From: Arthrobacter cavernae
Lineage (GTDB): Bacteria > Actinomycetota > Actinomycetes > Actinomycetales > Micrococcaceae
Assembly: GCF_017368795.1 (NCBI RefSeq)
Contig: NZ_JAFNLL010000009.1
Location: forward strand, 1 to 64,000
Direction of reading: 5' to 3'
Length of the DNA stretch: 64,000 nucleotides
The notes under the pieces are model-generated. The model was not told the origin of the DNA and ran no database searches. It saw only the letters and a list, made by a program, of their open reading frames with translations. Made by a program: the position numbers and the translations under genes. Numbering within the stretch: position 1 is the first letter of the stretch; the number at the start of each line of letters is the position of its first letter. This document shows positions 1 to 8,604 of the stretch, in pieces.

Positions 1-184
1 GATCGCTCGCCACAGCCGTGCAACCGGTGCTGCAGAGACCCCGGAAGAGCCGCTGGCCGAGTGGGAGCGCGAGCTCCTCGAAGGCAGCAAGGCTGCAGAA
101 GCTCCGGCGGCTGAAGAAGCTCCCGCAGCTGAAGAAGCTCCGGCCGCAGAAGCAACTGAAGCTGCAGCCGAAGAAGGCAAGTAA
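1..184 (+). CDS. rpsB: 30S ribosomal protein S2, C-terminal end (partial)
   Basis: Only the last 60 codons are present, in the frame starting at base 2 and ending at TAA 182-184. The peptide opens with a basic stretch (IARHSRA), passes through TPEEPLAEWERELLEG, and ends in an Ala/Glu-rich tail with repeats of EEAPAA. This acidic tail is typical of S2 in Arthrobacter-like actinobacteria, and the gene lies directly upstream of tsf as in most bacteria. S2 is a small-subunit protein needed for S1 or mRNA binding. The N-terminal part lies outside the window, so identification rests on the tail and on synteny. Confidence 0.85.
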   Translation, partial: IARHSRATGAAETPEEPLAEWERELLEGSKAAEAPAAEEAPAAEEAPAAEATEAAAEEGK

Positions 185-225
185 ATCTGGACCTTCCCTA
201 ATACCGGTTCCGGTGCTAGGGGCTA

Positions 226-268
226 CTGACAGGATGGCGGCCCACACGGTGGGCGGCCGTCCTGTCAG
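226..268 (+). terminator. 20-bp stem-loop between rpsB and tsf, no T-run
   Basis: Two 20-base arms (226-245 and 249-268) pair with one G-T pair and one mismatch around a 3-base loop. The 3' arm is followed by tccgtaatca and not by a T-tract. It may be an intrinsic terminator of the weak actinobacterial kind, an attenuator, or a processing site separating rpsB from tsf. Confidence 0.6.
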
Positions 269-304
269 TCCGTAATCACACAATTTCTAGACAGAGGGGT
301 TCAC

Positions 305-1141
305 ATGGCGAACTACACTGCTGCTGACATCAAGGCCCTGCGCGAGCGCACCGGCGCCGGCATGATGGACGTCAAGAAGGCTCTCGACGAAGCCAACGGC
401 GACGCCGAGAAGGCCATCGAGATCATCCGCATCAAGGGTCTCAAGGGCGCTACCAAGCGCGAAGGCCGCTCCACTGCTGAGGGCCTGGTTGCTGCCAAGG
501 TCACCGGCGGCGTGGGCGTAATGATCGAGGTCAACTGCGAGACCGACTTCGTCGCCAAGGCTGACAAGTTCATCCACTTGGCCGACCGGGTTCTCACCAT
601 TGCAGTCGAGTCCGGCGCTGCCGACCTCGAAACCCTGCTGGCCACCGAGGTTGACGGCAAGCCGCTTTCCGAGATCGTCGTCGAAGAGGGCGCTGTCCTC
701 GGCGAGAAGGTCGTCGTACGACGCATTTCCCGCGTTGAAGGCGCCACGGTTGACGCTTACCTGCACAAGACCTCCAAGGACCTCCCGGCCCAGGTCGGCG
801 TTCTGTTCGCTGTTGACGGTGAAGGCGAAGCTGCTGCTACCGCCGCGCACGACATCGCTGTCCACGTTGCAGCCATGGCTCCGAACTACCTGACCCGCGA
901 CGACGTTCCCGCCGAGCTGGTCGAGTCCGAGCGCCGCATCGCCGAGGAGACCGCCAAGGCCGAAGGCAAGCCGGAAGCCGCACTCGCCAAGATCGTGGAA
1001 GGCCGCGTGACGGGCTTCTACAAGGGTGAAGTTCTGGTTGACCAGGCATTCGCCAAGGATTCCAAGAAGACCGTTGCACAGGTTCTCGAAGAAGCCGGTG
1101 TGAAGGCAACTGCAGTCACTCGTTTCCGCGTCGGAAGCTAG
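305..1141 (+). CDS. tsf: Elongation factor Ts
   Basis: The 278-residue protein is the guanine nucleotide exchange factor that recycles EF-Tu-GDP in the cytoplasm. It has an N-terminal UBA-like domain (about 1-50, with the RTGAGMMDVKKAL signature at 15-27) and the TDFV motif at residues 80-83. Asp81 and Phe82 of that motif are the residues known in EF-Ts to insert into EF-Tu and disturb the Mg/GDP site. The ATG follows an AGAGGGG ribosome binding site. The gene lies between a hairpin after rpsB and a strong terminator, so it can be expressed as a separable unit. Length and motifs are normal for the family. Confidence 0.97.
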   Translation: MANYTAADIKALRERTGAGMMDVKKALDEANGDAEKAIEIIRIKGLKGATKREGRSTAEGLVAAKVTGGVGVMIEVNCETDFVAKADKFIHLADRVLTIAVESGAADLETLLATEVDGKPLSEIVVEEGAVLGEKVVVRRISRVEGATVDAYLHKTSKDLPAQVGVLFAVDGEGEAAATAAHDIAVHVAAMAPNYLTRDDVPAELVESERRIAEETAKAEGKPEAALAKIVEGRVTGFYKGEVLVDQAFAKDSKKTVAQVLEEAGVKATAVTRFRVGS

Positions 1142-1150
1142 TAAGACATG

Positions 1151-1184
1151 AAAAGGGGTGGTCACTTCGGTGGCCGCCCCTTTT
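1151..1184 (+). terminator. Intrinsic terminator after tsf
   Basis: A 15-bp stem (two G-T pairs) with a TTCG tetraloop runs from AAAAGGGG at 1151 to CCCCTTTT ending at 1184. The A/T flanks give it a U-tract, and it would work partly in both directions. Confidence 0.88.
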
Positions 1185-1282
1185 GCATGCACCGGCATTC
1201 CCGGGGCGTGCACCGGCCCGGGCGGTATCTGCCTGGGCCCACAGCAAGATAATCTAGCCAGAGTCCACCAACGGGAGGCACC

Positions 1283-2020
1283 ATGGAAACCGTCAACACT
1301 GCAATCCAGCCCGAGAAGACCCGCCGTCGTGTACTTCTGAAACTGTCCGGCGAAGTCTTCGGCGGCGGCAAGCTCGGCGTTGATCCGGACACCGTCCGCG
1401 CCGTCGCCAAGCAGATCGCTGCCGCCGTCTCCGAGGTCGAGGTGGCAATCGTCGTCGGCGGCGGCAACTTCTTCCGCGGCGCCGAACTCTCGCAGAGCGG
1501 CATGGACCGTTCCCGCGCCGACTACATGGGCATGCTCGGCACGGTCATGAACTGCCTGGCACTCCAGGACTTCCTGGAGCAGGCCGGAGTGGAAACCCGC
1601 GTCCAGAGCGCCATCACCATGGGCCAGGTCGCTGAGGCCTACATCCCGCGCCGTGCCATCCGCCACATGGAGAAGGGCCGCGTGGTGATCTTCGGTGCCG
1701 GCGCCGGACTCCCGTACTTCTCCACCGACACCGTCGCCGCCCAGCGCGCCCTCGAGGTGCACGCCGACGTCGTCCTGATGGCCAAGAGCGGCGTGGACGG
1801 CGTCTACACGGCAGACCCCAAGAAGGACCCCACGGCAGAGAAGCTCGAAAAGCTCAGCTACGACGACGCCCTGCGCCGCGACATCCGCGTCATGGACCAG
1901 ACCGCCATGACCATGTGCAAGGACAACCGCCTCTCCATGGTGGTGTTCGGCATGGAAGGCGAGGGCAACGTCACCCGCGCCATCCTCGGCGAAAAGCTGG
2001 GAACCCTGGTCACCCCGTAG
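1283..2020 (+). CDS. pyrH: UMP kinase
   Basis: This 245-residue cytoplasmic enzyme phosphorylates UMP to UDP in pyrimidine nucleotide synthesis and belongs to the amino-acid-kinase fold. Visible motifs are [10 protein letters not shown] (20-29, phosphate loop), [10 protein letters not shown] for the UMP/ATP site, the stretch around [13 protein letters not shown], and [13 protein letters not shown] for nucleotide binding. The ATG is preceded by a GGGAGG ribosome binding site. It sits after the tsf terminator, and a possible -10 (GATAAT, 1248-1253) suggests its own promoter. The order tsf-pyrH-frr is the classical bacterial one. Confidence 0.97.
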   Translation: METVNTAIQPEKTRRRVLLKLSGEVFGGGKLGVDPDTVRAVAKQIAAAVSEVEVAIVVGGGNFFRGAELSQSGMDRSRADYMGMLGTVMNCLALQDFLEQAGVETRVQSAITMGQVAEAYIPRRAIRHMEKGRVVIFGAGAGLPYFSTDTVAAQRALEVHADVVLMAKSGVDGVYTADPKKDPTAEKLEKLSYDDALRRDIRVMDQTAMTMCKDNRLSMVVFGMEGEGNVTRAILGEKLGTLVTP

Positions 2021-2049
2021 CAAGGGCTAGGATATTTCCAGGACCTATT

Positions 2050-2065
2050 CCGCCTGCAGAGGCGG
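2050..2065 (+). terminator. Short hairpin between pyrH and frr
   Basis: A 6-bp perfect stem (CCGCCT/AGGCGG) with loop GCAG is followed by atctttact. It is weak and could be a partial terminator or a leader element for frr. The assignment is tentative. Confidence 0.35.
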
Positions 2066-2123
2066 ATCTTTACTGTGTACCGCGGCCCGCGCCCCGGGAC
2101 GCGACTATTTCTGAGGAGAAACC

Positions 2124-2681
2124 GTGATCGAAGAAACCTTGCTCGAAGCCGGGGAAAAGATGGACAAGGCTGTCGAGGTGGCCAAGGAGGACTTCGCGAC
2201 CATCCGCACCGGACGCGCGAACCCGGGCCTCTACAGCAAGGTGATCGTGGAGTACTACGGCACGCCCACGCCGCTGCAGCAGCTGGCCTCCTTCGCGGTG
2301 CCGGATGCACGCACCATCCTCATCACCCCTTACGACAAGACAGCACTGCGCGACATCGAGCGGGCCCTGAGCGACTCCGAGGTCGGCGCCAACCCGTCCA
2401 ACGACGGCACCGTCATCCGCGTGACCATTCCGGAGCTGACCAAGGAACGCCGCAAGGAATACGTCAAGATCGTCAAGAGCAAGGGTGAGGACGCCAAGGT
2501 CAGCATCCGCAGCATCCGCCGCAAGGCCAAGGACTCCCTGGACAAGCTTGTCAAGGACGGCGAAGCCGGCGAGGACGAGGGCGCACGTGGCGAGAAGGAA
2601 CTGGACGCCCTCACCAAGGCCCACGTGGACGGCATCGACGAGCTTCTCAAGCGCAAGGAAGCCGAGCTGCTCGAGGTCTGA
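2124..2681 (+). CDS. frr: Ribosome recycling factor
   Basis: The 185-residue protein splits post-termination ribosomes together with EF-G. The conserved blocks are present: the helix from the N-terminus, [20 protein letters not shown], the [13 protein letters not shown] segment, [14 protein letters not shown] and the KERRKEYVK start of the third helix. The start is GTG with a TGAGGAG ribosome binding site six bases upstream. Its stop overlaps the cdsA start by one base (TGATG), implying translational coupling. Size matches the family, which is about 185 residues. Confidence 0.97.
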   Translation: MIEETLLEAGEKMDKAVEVAKEDFATIRTGRANPGLYSKVIVEYYGTPTPLQQLASFAVPDARTILITPYDKTALRDIERALSDSEVGANPSNDGTVIRVTIPELTKERRKEYVKIVKSKGEDAKVSIRSIRRKAKDSLDKLVKDGEAGEDEGARGEKELDALTKAHVDGIDELLKRKEAELLEV

Positions 2682-3616
2682 TGAACCAGGCAGAGCCGGC
2701 GCCCGCTGAACGGGTCCCGACACGCGAACGGCGGAAACGCGAAAGGCGCCCGCGGGAAAACCCGACGCCGAAGGCTGGCCGGAATCTTCCGGCCGCCATC
2801 GGCGTCGGGCTGGCCATGCTTTTTGCCGTCTTGGGCGGGCTGCTGTTCCTGCCGCTCGGATTCGTGCTGCTGACCACCGGATTCGCGGTCCTGGGCGTCT
2901 GGGAGGTTTTCCGCGCCCTTGAAAGCCACGGCACGCGGCTGCCCATCATCCCGGTGATGACCGGCAGCGGTGCCATGCCCGTGGCTGCCTACTTCGGCGG
3001 CCTGGAAAGCCTGCTGTTCACCATGCTGGCCAGCAGCGTGGCGGTGCTGCTGTGGCGTTCCATCGAAAGCGCATCCGGTGCCCCGCGAAGCATTTTCGCG
3101 GGCGTCTTCACGCTGGCCTGGGTGCCGTTCATGATCAGCTTCGCAGTGCTTCCGCTGCATGCGACAGGAGGCGCCACCCCCGTGGGCCTCTGGCCGCAGG
3201 GCATTCCCGTAGGCGTCTGGCAGGTTGTCACCATGCTTCTGCTGGTGGTCTCCAATGACACCTTCGGCTACATTGTGGGCGCACTGTTCGGCAAGCACCC
3301 CATGGCACCCAAGATCAGCCCCAAGAAGTCCTGGGAAGGCTTTGCCGGTTCCGTGGCGGGCGCCATGGTCATTGGTGTCCTGGCCTGTCTGCTGTTCCTG
3401 GACAAGCCCTGGTGGGTGGGCCTGGTTCTGGCCGTCGGCATGGTGGCCGCGGCAACGGCCGGGGACCTGGCCGAATCCATGGTCAAGCGCGAGCTTGGCA
3501 TCAAGGACATGAGCAGCATCCTGCCGGGGCATGGCGGAGTGATGGACCGGCTGGACTCCATCGTTTTCGCGGCCCCCGTGGCGTTTGTTCTCTTTGCGCT
3601 GCTGAGCGGCGTCTGA
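2681..3616 (+). CDS. cdsA: Phosphatidate cytidylyltransferase (CDP-diglyceride synthase)
   Basis: This 311-residue integral membrane enzyme makes CDP-diacylglycerol from phosphatidic acid and CTP for phospholipid synthesis. About eight hydrophobic segments follow a basic, Arg-rich cytoplasmic N-terminus of about 45 residues. The family signature lies at residues 266-293, where SMVKRELGIKD, GHGGVMDRLDS and the conserved K, D, H and DR residues are all intact. The ATG overlaps the frr stop by one base. The neighbourhood pyrH-frr-cdsA is standard in bacteria. Confidence 0.95.
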   Translation: MNQAEPAPAERVPTRERRKRERRPRENPTPKAGRNLPAAIGVGLAMLFAVLGGLLFLPLGFVLLTTGFAVLGVWEVFRALESHGTRLPIIPVMTGSGAMPVAAYFGGLESLLFTMLASSVAVLLWRSIESASGAPRSIFAGVFTLAWVPFMISFAVLPLHATGGATPVGLWPQGIPVGVWQVVTMLLLVVSNDTFGYIVGALFGKHPMAPKISPKKSWEGFAGSVAGAMVIGVLACLLFLDKPWWVGLVLAVGMVAAATAGDLAESMVKRELGIKDMSSILPGHGGVMDRLDSIVFAAPVAFVLFALLSGV

Positions 3617-3638
3617 CACCCCTCATGAAGGATAGGTA

Positions 3639-4223
3639 GTGGCATTGGATATTCGGCGCCAGATTCCGGCAACGTTCGAGCGCGTGGAGCGTGGCACCTA
3701 CGGCTACAACGCCAAGCAGGTGGACCAGTTCCTCAAACGGGCCCGCGTGGCGTTCGAGGACCCGGCCCGCACCGCCCACCCGCCTGGCAGTGCCGACGTC
3801 CGGGCGGTCACCTTTGACCCGGTCAAGGGCGGCTATGACCCGGCGAGCGTCGACTCGGCCCTGGACCGGCTGGAAGATGCCTTCGCACGCCGCGAACGTG
3901 ACGAACTCATCAGCCAGCAGGGTGAGGAGGCGTGGCTGCGGGAGATCGGCAAGCTCTCTGGCGTGCTGCGCGGACGCCTGCACCGGCCCGACGGCGCGCG
4001 CTTCCGCCACCCCGCCAAGAACTCTGTCCGCGGCTACAACACCGAAGATGTCGACGGGCTGTGCGTCGAACTCATCGGCTACCTCGAGCAGGACCAGCCA
4101 CTGAGCGTGGACGCCGTCCGGCGGGCGGTCTTCCGCGCAGCCAAGGGACAGGACAGCTACGAAGAGACCCAGGTCGATGCCTTCCTGGACCGCGCCGTCG
4201 AACTCATGGCGGCCATCGACTAG
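3639..4223 (+). CDS. DivIVA-domain-like protein with repeated motifs
   Basis: This 194-residue soluble protein is built from repeats of an RxYGYxxxxVDxFL-like motif: YGYNAKQVDQFL (about 21-32), GGYDPASVDSALDRLEDAF (about 65-83), RGYNTEDVDGLCVELIGYL (about 130-148) and SYEETQVDAFLDRAVELM (about 173-190). The first block matches the membrane-binding N-terminal motif of DivIVA/GpsB-type proteins, which act in polar growth and division. The long coiled coil of true DivIVA/Wag31 is missing. The start is GTG after a GATAGG sequence. It follows cdsA by 22 bases and is probably co-transcribed. Its exact role is unknown. Confidence 0.7.
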   Translation: MALDIRRQIPATFERVERGTYGYNAKQVDQFLKRARVAFEDPARTAHPPGSADVRAVTFDPVKGGYDPASVDSALDRLEDAFARRERDELISQQGEEAWLREIGKLSGVLRGRLHRPDGARFRHPAKNSVRGYNTEDVDGLCVELIGYLEQDQPLSVDAVRRAVFRAAKGQDSYEETQVDAFLDRAVELMAAID

Positions 4224-4256
4224 CCACAGCCCCGGCCCAGCATGGCCTGGACTGGC

Positions 4257-5723
4257 TCAGCGTTCGGTGGCCACCGGCCGCTCGGGAACGTGCAGCCTCG
4301 TCATGACGCGGACCACGTTGCGGGGCACCCGCTTCCGCGTGGCACGGGACACCAGGACCATGACGGCAAAGGCCGCGGGGACGGTCCAGGCGGCGGGCTG
4401 TGCCAGCCATACCGGAGAGTTGCCGGGGCCCAGCAGGGCACTGGAGACCATGGCGCCGCCGCACAGGACCGCACCCGTGGCCATTCCCGCGATGGCACCC
4501 GCGTCGCTGAGCCCGCGCCACCAGATCCCCAGCAACAACACCGGGCAGATCGTGGATGCCGTAAACGCGAACACGAGGCCGACGCTCGCTGCAAGGGCCA
4601 GCGAATCCGTCAGGAACGCGAAGCCGAGCGGCACGACGGCGGCCAGCAGCGCCGCGAGGCGGAAGCCCCGCACGCTCCCGCCGAGGACGTCCTGGCTGAT
4701 GACGCCGGCGAGCGAGACCACCAGGCCCGACGTCGTCGACAGGAACGCGGCGAAGGCACCGGCGACCACCAAGGCCGAGAGGAGCTCACCGGCCGTGCCG
4801 CCGACCAGCCGGCCCGGCAGCAGCAGGACCAGGGCATCCGCCTGCCCGCTGCGGGCGAGCTCGGGGGCGAACACCCGGCCCAGGGCGCCGGAGATGGTGG
4901 GGAACAAGTAGAAGACGGACAGCAGGCCGAGCACTATCAGCGTGGTCCGGCGGGCGCTCTGCCCATCCGGGTTCGTGTAGAAGCGGACCAGGACGTGCGG
5001 CAGGCCCAGGGTGCCGAACAGCAGCGCGACCATGAGGGAGATGTTCTGGTAAGGGCCGGCGGCGGGCAGCTGCGTCGGATTGGCCTCCAACCCGGCCGCG
5101 GCCTCCGTCTGTCCGCCGGCCAGCACCAACAGCAAAAACACTACGGGCACGGCCAGCGCGGTGAGCTTGAGCCAATACTGGAACGCCTGCACGAAGGTGA
5201 TGGAGCGCATGCCGCCCGCCACCACCGTCAGGCACACCACCACAACCACCGCCACCGAACCCACCCAGGAAGGCAGGCCGGTGCTGATCCGGATGGTCAG
5301 TGCCGCGCCGTGCAGCTGCGGGACGATGTAGAGCCAGCCGACGGCCACCACCACCAGGCTGGTGACCCGCCGTACCGCCTTGGATTCGAGTCTGGCCTCG
5401 GTGAAGTCCGGGATGGTGTACGCGCCGGAGCGGCGCAGGGGAGCGGCGACGAACAGCAGGAGCATGAGATAACCGGCCGTGTAGCCCACGGGAAACCACA
5501 GGGCATCGGTGCCGGAGAGCAGGATGAGGCCGGCCACGCCCAGGAAACTCGCGGCGGACAGGTATTCGCCGCCGATCGCCGAGGCGTTCCACCAGGGCGG
5601 CACTGTCCGCGAAGCGACGTAGAAGTCGCTCGTGGTGCGGGAGATGCGCAGCCCATAGAAGCCGATGGCCGCCGTCGCGAGCGAGACCGCCACGAAGGCC
5701 GCAAGGCCGACCGCGGGGTTCAC
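4257..5723 (-). CDS. Sodium:solute symporter family transporter (ActP-like)
   Basis: The 488-residue polytopic membrane protein has about 13 hydrophobic segments. The SSS core is visible: VNPAVGLAAFVAVSLATAA at the N-terminus, SDFYVASRTVPPWWNASAI, then GGEYLSAASFLGVAG, and TLGLPHVLVRFYT later. These resemble acetate/pyruvate/propionate symporters of the ActP/MctC group. The start is taken as GTG 5723 after GGAGGACAG. It overlaps the stop of the upstream DUF485 gene (GTGA), so the two are probably translated together. It is similar in type to the plus-strand symporter at 8601. The substrate is not known; a short monocarboxylate is inferred. Confidence 0.88.
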   Translation of the reverse strand: MNPAVGLAAFVAVSLATAAIGFYGLRISRTTSDFYVASRTVPPWWNASAIGGEYLSAASFLGVAGLILLSGTDALWFPVGYTAGYLMLLLFVAAPLRRSGAYTIPDFTEARLESKAVRRVTSLVVVAVGWLYIVPQLHGAALTIRISTGLPSWVGSVAVVVVVCLTVVAGGMRSITFVQAFQYWLKLTALAVPVVFLLLVLAGGQTEAAAGLEANPTQLPAAGPYQNISLMVALLFGTLGLPHVLVRFYTNPDGQSARRTTLIVLGLLSVFYLFPTISGALGRVFAPELARSGQADALVLLLPGRLVGGTAGELLSALVVAGAFAAFLSTTSGLVVSLAGVISQDVLGGSVRGFRLAALLAAVVPLGFAFLTDSLALAASVGLVFAFTASTICPVLLLGIWWRGLSDAGAIAGMATGAVLCGGAMVSSALLGPGNSPVWLAQPAAWTVPAAFAVMVLVSRATRKRVPRNVVRVMTRLHVPERPVATER

Positions 5724-6079
5724 CTGTCCTCCGCCAGATCGCAGTACCGGGCCTCGTTCCGTGCGGCAGCCCGGTTGTACAGCCAGGCGCTGAGGCCGAT
5801 CACGGGGTAGATGCCCGCGCCGATCAGCAGCCAGTCCAGCGGGATGCCCAGGATCCGGGTCCCGGCAACCCCGGGGCCGAACGCCAGGACCAGGGCGAAG
5901 GCCGCCACGATCACGAGGAAGCCGCACGCCACCACGAGCCCGAGCCGGAGCTGGGACCGGATGAGAGATCGGACGAACACCTGGCCGACGTCGGAGTTCT
6001 CGGCGAGCTCGCGGGAGTACGGAAGGCGGGCCGGCGCGGCAGCCGAGGACCTCGGGGCCGTGACCCTGACCCGCGTCAT
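5720..6079 (-). CDS. DUF485 membrane protein, symporter partner
   Basis: This 119-residue protein has two hydrophobic segments (about 58-80 and 88-110) after a cytoplasmic N-terminus, the layout of DUF485 (YjcH/MctB) proteins that accompany acetate-type SSS symporters. It starts at ATG 6079, giving a four-base ATGA overlap with the upstream LytTR regulator, and its TGA overlaps the GTG of the symporter downstream. The three genes are thus tightly coupled. It is more divergent than the second DUF485 protein at 8224. It may help fold or regulate the symporter, though the function of the family is not firmly established. Confidence 0.7.
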   Translation of the reverse strand: MTRVRVTAPRSSAAAPARLPYSRELAENSDVGQVFVRSLIRSQLRLGLVVACGFLVIVAAFALVLAFGPGVAGTRILGIPLDWLLIGAGIYPVIGLSAWLYNRAAARNEARYCDLAEDR

Positions 6080-6795
6080 CCCTGCGGCCGGATGCGAGTG
6101 GCCTGCAGCTTGTCCCGCACTGAGGGCAGGTGGCGGCGGCTGATGGGCAGTTCGGCGCCGGCTACGGTGACGCTCGCACGGGCCGCGGCAAGCTTCAGGT
6201 GGCCCACATGGTTCAGTGCGATCAGGTAGGAACGGTGGATCCGGATGAAGCCGGCCTCGGCCCACTGCTGTTCGAGGTCGCTGAGCGGCACCCGGATCAG
6301 GTAGCTGGCCTCGGCGGTGTGCAGCCGGGCGTAGTCGCCCTGGGCCTGGACGTAGCTGATGTCATCACGGCGGATCATGCGCGTGGTGCCGCCGAGCTCC
6401 ACGGTGATCATTTCCGGCGCGGGGGTGCCGTCCTTGAGCAACTCGCTGATGCGGTCCACGGAGCGGGCCAGGCGTTCCGCGCGCAAGGGCTTCAGCAGGT
6501 AGTCGATGGCCGCGAGGTCGAAGGCCTCCAGTGCACAGTCCTCGTCCGCGGTGACGAACACGACGGCGGGCGGGTTGCTGCTGCGCGAAATGGCGCGCGC
6601 GATGTCCAGGCCGGAGAGGGCCGGCATGTGGATGTCGAGGAAGACGGCGTCAACGCTCTCCCGCTCCAGCGTACGGAGGGCCTCGGCCCCCGAGGATGCC
6701 CGGTGGATGGCCCCGATGCGGGCGTCCCGGCCCAGCAGGAAGGCGAGCTCCTCCACAGCGGGAAGTTCGTCGTCGGCGACGAGCACGTTGATCAT
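6076..6795 (-). CDS. LytTR-family response regulator
   Basis: The 239-residue protein has a receiver domain (1-120) with acidic pocket D8/D9, phospho-acceptor Asp54 (VFLDIHMP), Thr82 and Lys102 (DYLLKP), followed by a LytTR DNA-binding domain (about 135-235) containing the RIHRSYLIALNHV segment. It belongs to the LytS/LytTR class of two-component systems that in other bacteria sense pyruvate or other metabolites and control transporters. It overlaps the DUF485 gene by four bases and lies 23 bases after the kinase gene. The arrangement suggests that it controls one or both adjacent symporters. Confidence 0.93.
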   Translation of the reverse strand: MINVLVADDELPAVEELAFLLGRDARIGAIHRASSGAEALRTLERESVDAVFLDIHMPALSGLDIARAISRSSNPPAVVFVTADEDCALEAFDLAAIDYLLKPLRAERLARSVDRISELLKDGTPAPEMITVELGGTTRMIRRDDISYVQAQGDYARLHTAEASYLIRVPLSDLEQQWAEAGFIRIHRSYLIALNHVGHLKLAAARASVTVAGAELPISRRHLPSVRDKLQATRIRPQG

Positions 6796-6818
6796 GATTA
6801 AAGACTAGCGCCGGCCTC

Positions 6819-8006
6819 TCAGGCGTCGTGTCCCGGCTGGGACTTGGGTACGCGCATGGTGATCAGCGTGCCCTCGCCGAGGGCCGTTTCGATGACCAGC
6901 CCGTGCTCGTCCCCATAGACCTGGCGCAGCCGCGCGTCGACGTTGCGCAGTCCCACGTGGTCGCCGTCGCTGTGCCCGGCCAGGACCGAGCGCAGATGCT
7001 CCGGGTCCATGCCCACGCCGTCGTCCTCGATGGTGACCTCGGCGAACGCGCCGGAATCGTTGGCGCAGATGGTGATGTGCCCGGGGCCTTCCTTGGCTTC
7101 GAGGCCGTGCCGCACGGCGTTCTCCACCAGCGGCTGCAGGCTGAGGAACGGGATGACCGTGCTGAGCACCTCCGGGGCGATCCGGAGGCTGACCTGCACG
7201 CGCTCGCCGAAGCGGGCCCGCTCGAGCAGCAGGTACCTGTCGATGCAGCGCAGTTCCTCGGCCAGGGTGGTGAAGTCGCCGTGCCGGCGGAAGGAATAAC
7301 GGGTGAAATCGGCGAACTCCACCACGAGTTCCCGGGCCCGGGCGGGGTCGGTGTTGATGAACGAGGCGATGGCGTTGAGCGAGTTGTAGATGAAGTGCGG
7401 GCTGATCTGGGCGCGCAGGGCCCGCACCTCGGCCTCCATGAGGAGGGTCCGGGACGATTCGAGTTCGGCCAGTTCCAGCTGCGCGGCAATCCAGTCGGCC
7501 ACCTCGCCGGTGGCCCGGACGAGCCCGGCGCCGGCGTTGGGGGCGAAGGCGGCCACCGCGCCCACCACGCGCGAACCGGCCCGGATGGGCGCGATGACGG
7601 CGCTGTAGGCGGCGTCGCCGTGGGCGGACTCCTTCGCTGCCGGAATCACGGCCGTCCGTCCGGTGGCCAGGACCTCGGCGGCGAGCCGCATGAGTGAGGG
7701 CCGCAGCTCTTCGGCCGCGCCGTCCCAGGCCAGCACGGAGCCGGTGTCCGTGATGGCCAGGGCCTCGCAGCCCAGGAGGGTCCGCAGCTGCTTGCTTGCC
7801 TTGGCGGCACCGGCGGGCTGCAGCCCGCCGCGCAGATGCTGCCCTGCGCGCGACGCCGCGTGCAGGGTGTTGTAGGTGGCCCGCTCGGCGTCCGTGCCCA
7901 GGTCCCGGAAGGACCGCATCACCTTGAGTCCCACGCCGACGACGACGGCGACGGCCAGGACGATGACGGCGATCGCGGCGACGGTGAAAAGCGGGGAGTC
8001 GGGCAT
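6819..8006 (-). CDS. LytS-type sensor histidine kinase
   Basis: The 395-residue kinase has one N-terminal membrane segment (about 7-28), a GAF-like sensor region (about 50-185), the His_kinase block with the probable phospho-acceptor His204 in QISPHFIYNSLNAI, and an HATPase_c domain with the N-box LQPLVENAVRHGLE and G-box DDGVGM. The start chosen is ATG 8006, before the hydrophobic segment; a TACGCT -10-like box lies six bases upstream, consistent with a leaderless transcript. With the regulator next to it, it forms a complete two-component system. Unlike typical LytS or YpdA kinases it has a single membrane helix, so the signal is probably cytoplasmic, through the GAF-like part. Confidence 0.9.
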   Translation of the reverse strand: MPDSPLFTVAAIAVIVLAVAVVVGVGLKVMRSFRDLGTDAERATYNTLHAASRAGQHLRGGLQPAGAAKASKQLRTLLGCEALAITDTGSVLAWDGAAEELRPSLMRLAAEVLATGRTAVIPAAKESAHGDAAYSAVIAPIRAGSRVVGAVAAFAPNAGAGLVRATGEVADWIAAQLELAELESSRTLLMEAEVRALRAQISPHFIYNSLNAIASFINTDPARARELVVEFADFTRYSFRRHGDFTTLAEELRCIDRYLLLERARFGERVQVSLRIAPEVLSTVIPFLSLQPLVENAVRHGLEAKEGPGHITICANDSGAFAEVTIEDDGVGMDPEHLRSVLAGHSDGDHVGLRNVDARLRQVYGDEHGLVIETALGEGTLITMRVPKSQPGHDA

Positions 8007-8157
8007 AAGTCCAGCGTAACCAATGCGCCGCGGACCGGGCGTGGCATGGCCAGGGCGCCGCCCAACGGCCCCGAAACCCACCGTTGGGCGCAGCATCGTG
8101 ACCGCTGAGCGACGCTGCCCCGCGCCCCTCTGGAATGCGGCCCGCATCACGTTCGAT

Positions 8158-8173
8158 AGTGATTGCAGTCACA
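8158..8173 (+). promoter_or_regulatory. CRP/GlxR-type binding site upstream of the DUF485-symporter operon
   Basis: AGTGATTGCAGTCACA differs from the TGTGA-N6-TCACA consensus at one position. It lies 51 bases before the DUF485 start in the gap between divergent operons, followed by TTGGCA (8174-8179), which may be a -35. GlxR is known to control monocarboxylate uptake in Corynebacterium; a cAMP-dependent control here is inferred. Confidence 0.6.
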
Positions 8174-8223
8174 TTGGCAGGGCGTGTGGAGCTGATGTGG
8201 ACAATTCACAATCAGGAGGAACC

Positions 8224-8604
8224 ATGGGCAATGGAGCCCAACACCAGGACGAGACGGCGTCCGTGGACTTCCAGCAAGTCCAGCAGACGGAGCGCTTCAA
8301 GGCGCTGCGAACCCGTCACCGCAGCTTTGTCTTCCCCATGGCAGTGGCTTTCCTGCTCTGGTACTTCGCTTACGTTCTCCTGGCCGACTACGCGGTGGGC
8401 TTCATGTCCATCAAGGTCTGGGGCAACATCAACGTCGGGCTCGTCCTGGGCCTGCTTCAGTTCGCCACCACCTTCGGCATCACGGCTTGGTACGTCAGCT
8501 ACTCCAACCGGAAGCTGGACCCGATCGCCGCCGAGATCCGCAACGAGATCGAAGGCCACGAGTTCGACAGGGACGGCAACGCAGTGATGGGGGCAGCGAA
8601 GTGA
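8224..8604 (+). CDS. DUF485 membrane protein (MctB/YjcH-like)
   Basis: This 126-residue protein has two membrane segments (about 38-58 and 74-95) with the family features FKALRTRHRSFVFPMAVAFL and YVSYSNRKLDPIAAEIRNE. The start at ATG 8224 follows an excellent AGGAGG site. Its TGA overlaps the next gene's GTG (GTGA). DUF485 proteins are the standard partners of ActP/MctC symporters, for example mctB-mctC of Corynebacterium glutamicum. It is probably expressed from the promoter region holding the CRP-type site at 8158. Confidence 0.9.
   Translation: MGNGAQHQDETASVDFQQVQQTERFKALRTRHRSFVFPMAVAFLLWYFAYVLLADYAVGFMSIKVWGNINVGLVLGLLQFATTFGITAWYVSYSNRKLDPIAAEIRNEIEGHEFDRDGNAVMGAAK

Noticed and set aside
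287-2023. A 578-codon open frame on the minus strand across tsf and pyrH
   Set aside because: It is antisense to two well-identified genes and reflects third-position GC; the protein is low-complexity with no domain.
4242-5810. A 522-codon plus-strand frame opposite the minus-strand symporter
   Set aside because: Shadow of the symporter gene; Gln/Arg/Gly-rich product without membrane segments or motifs.
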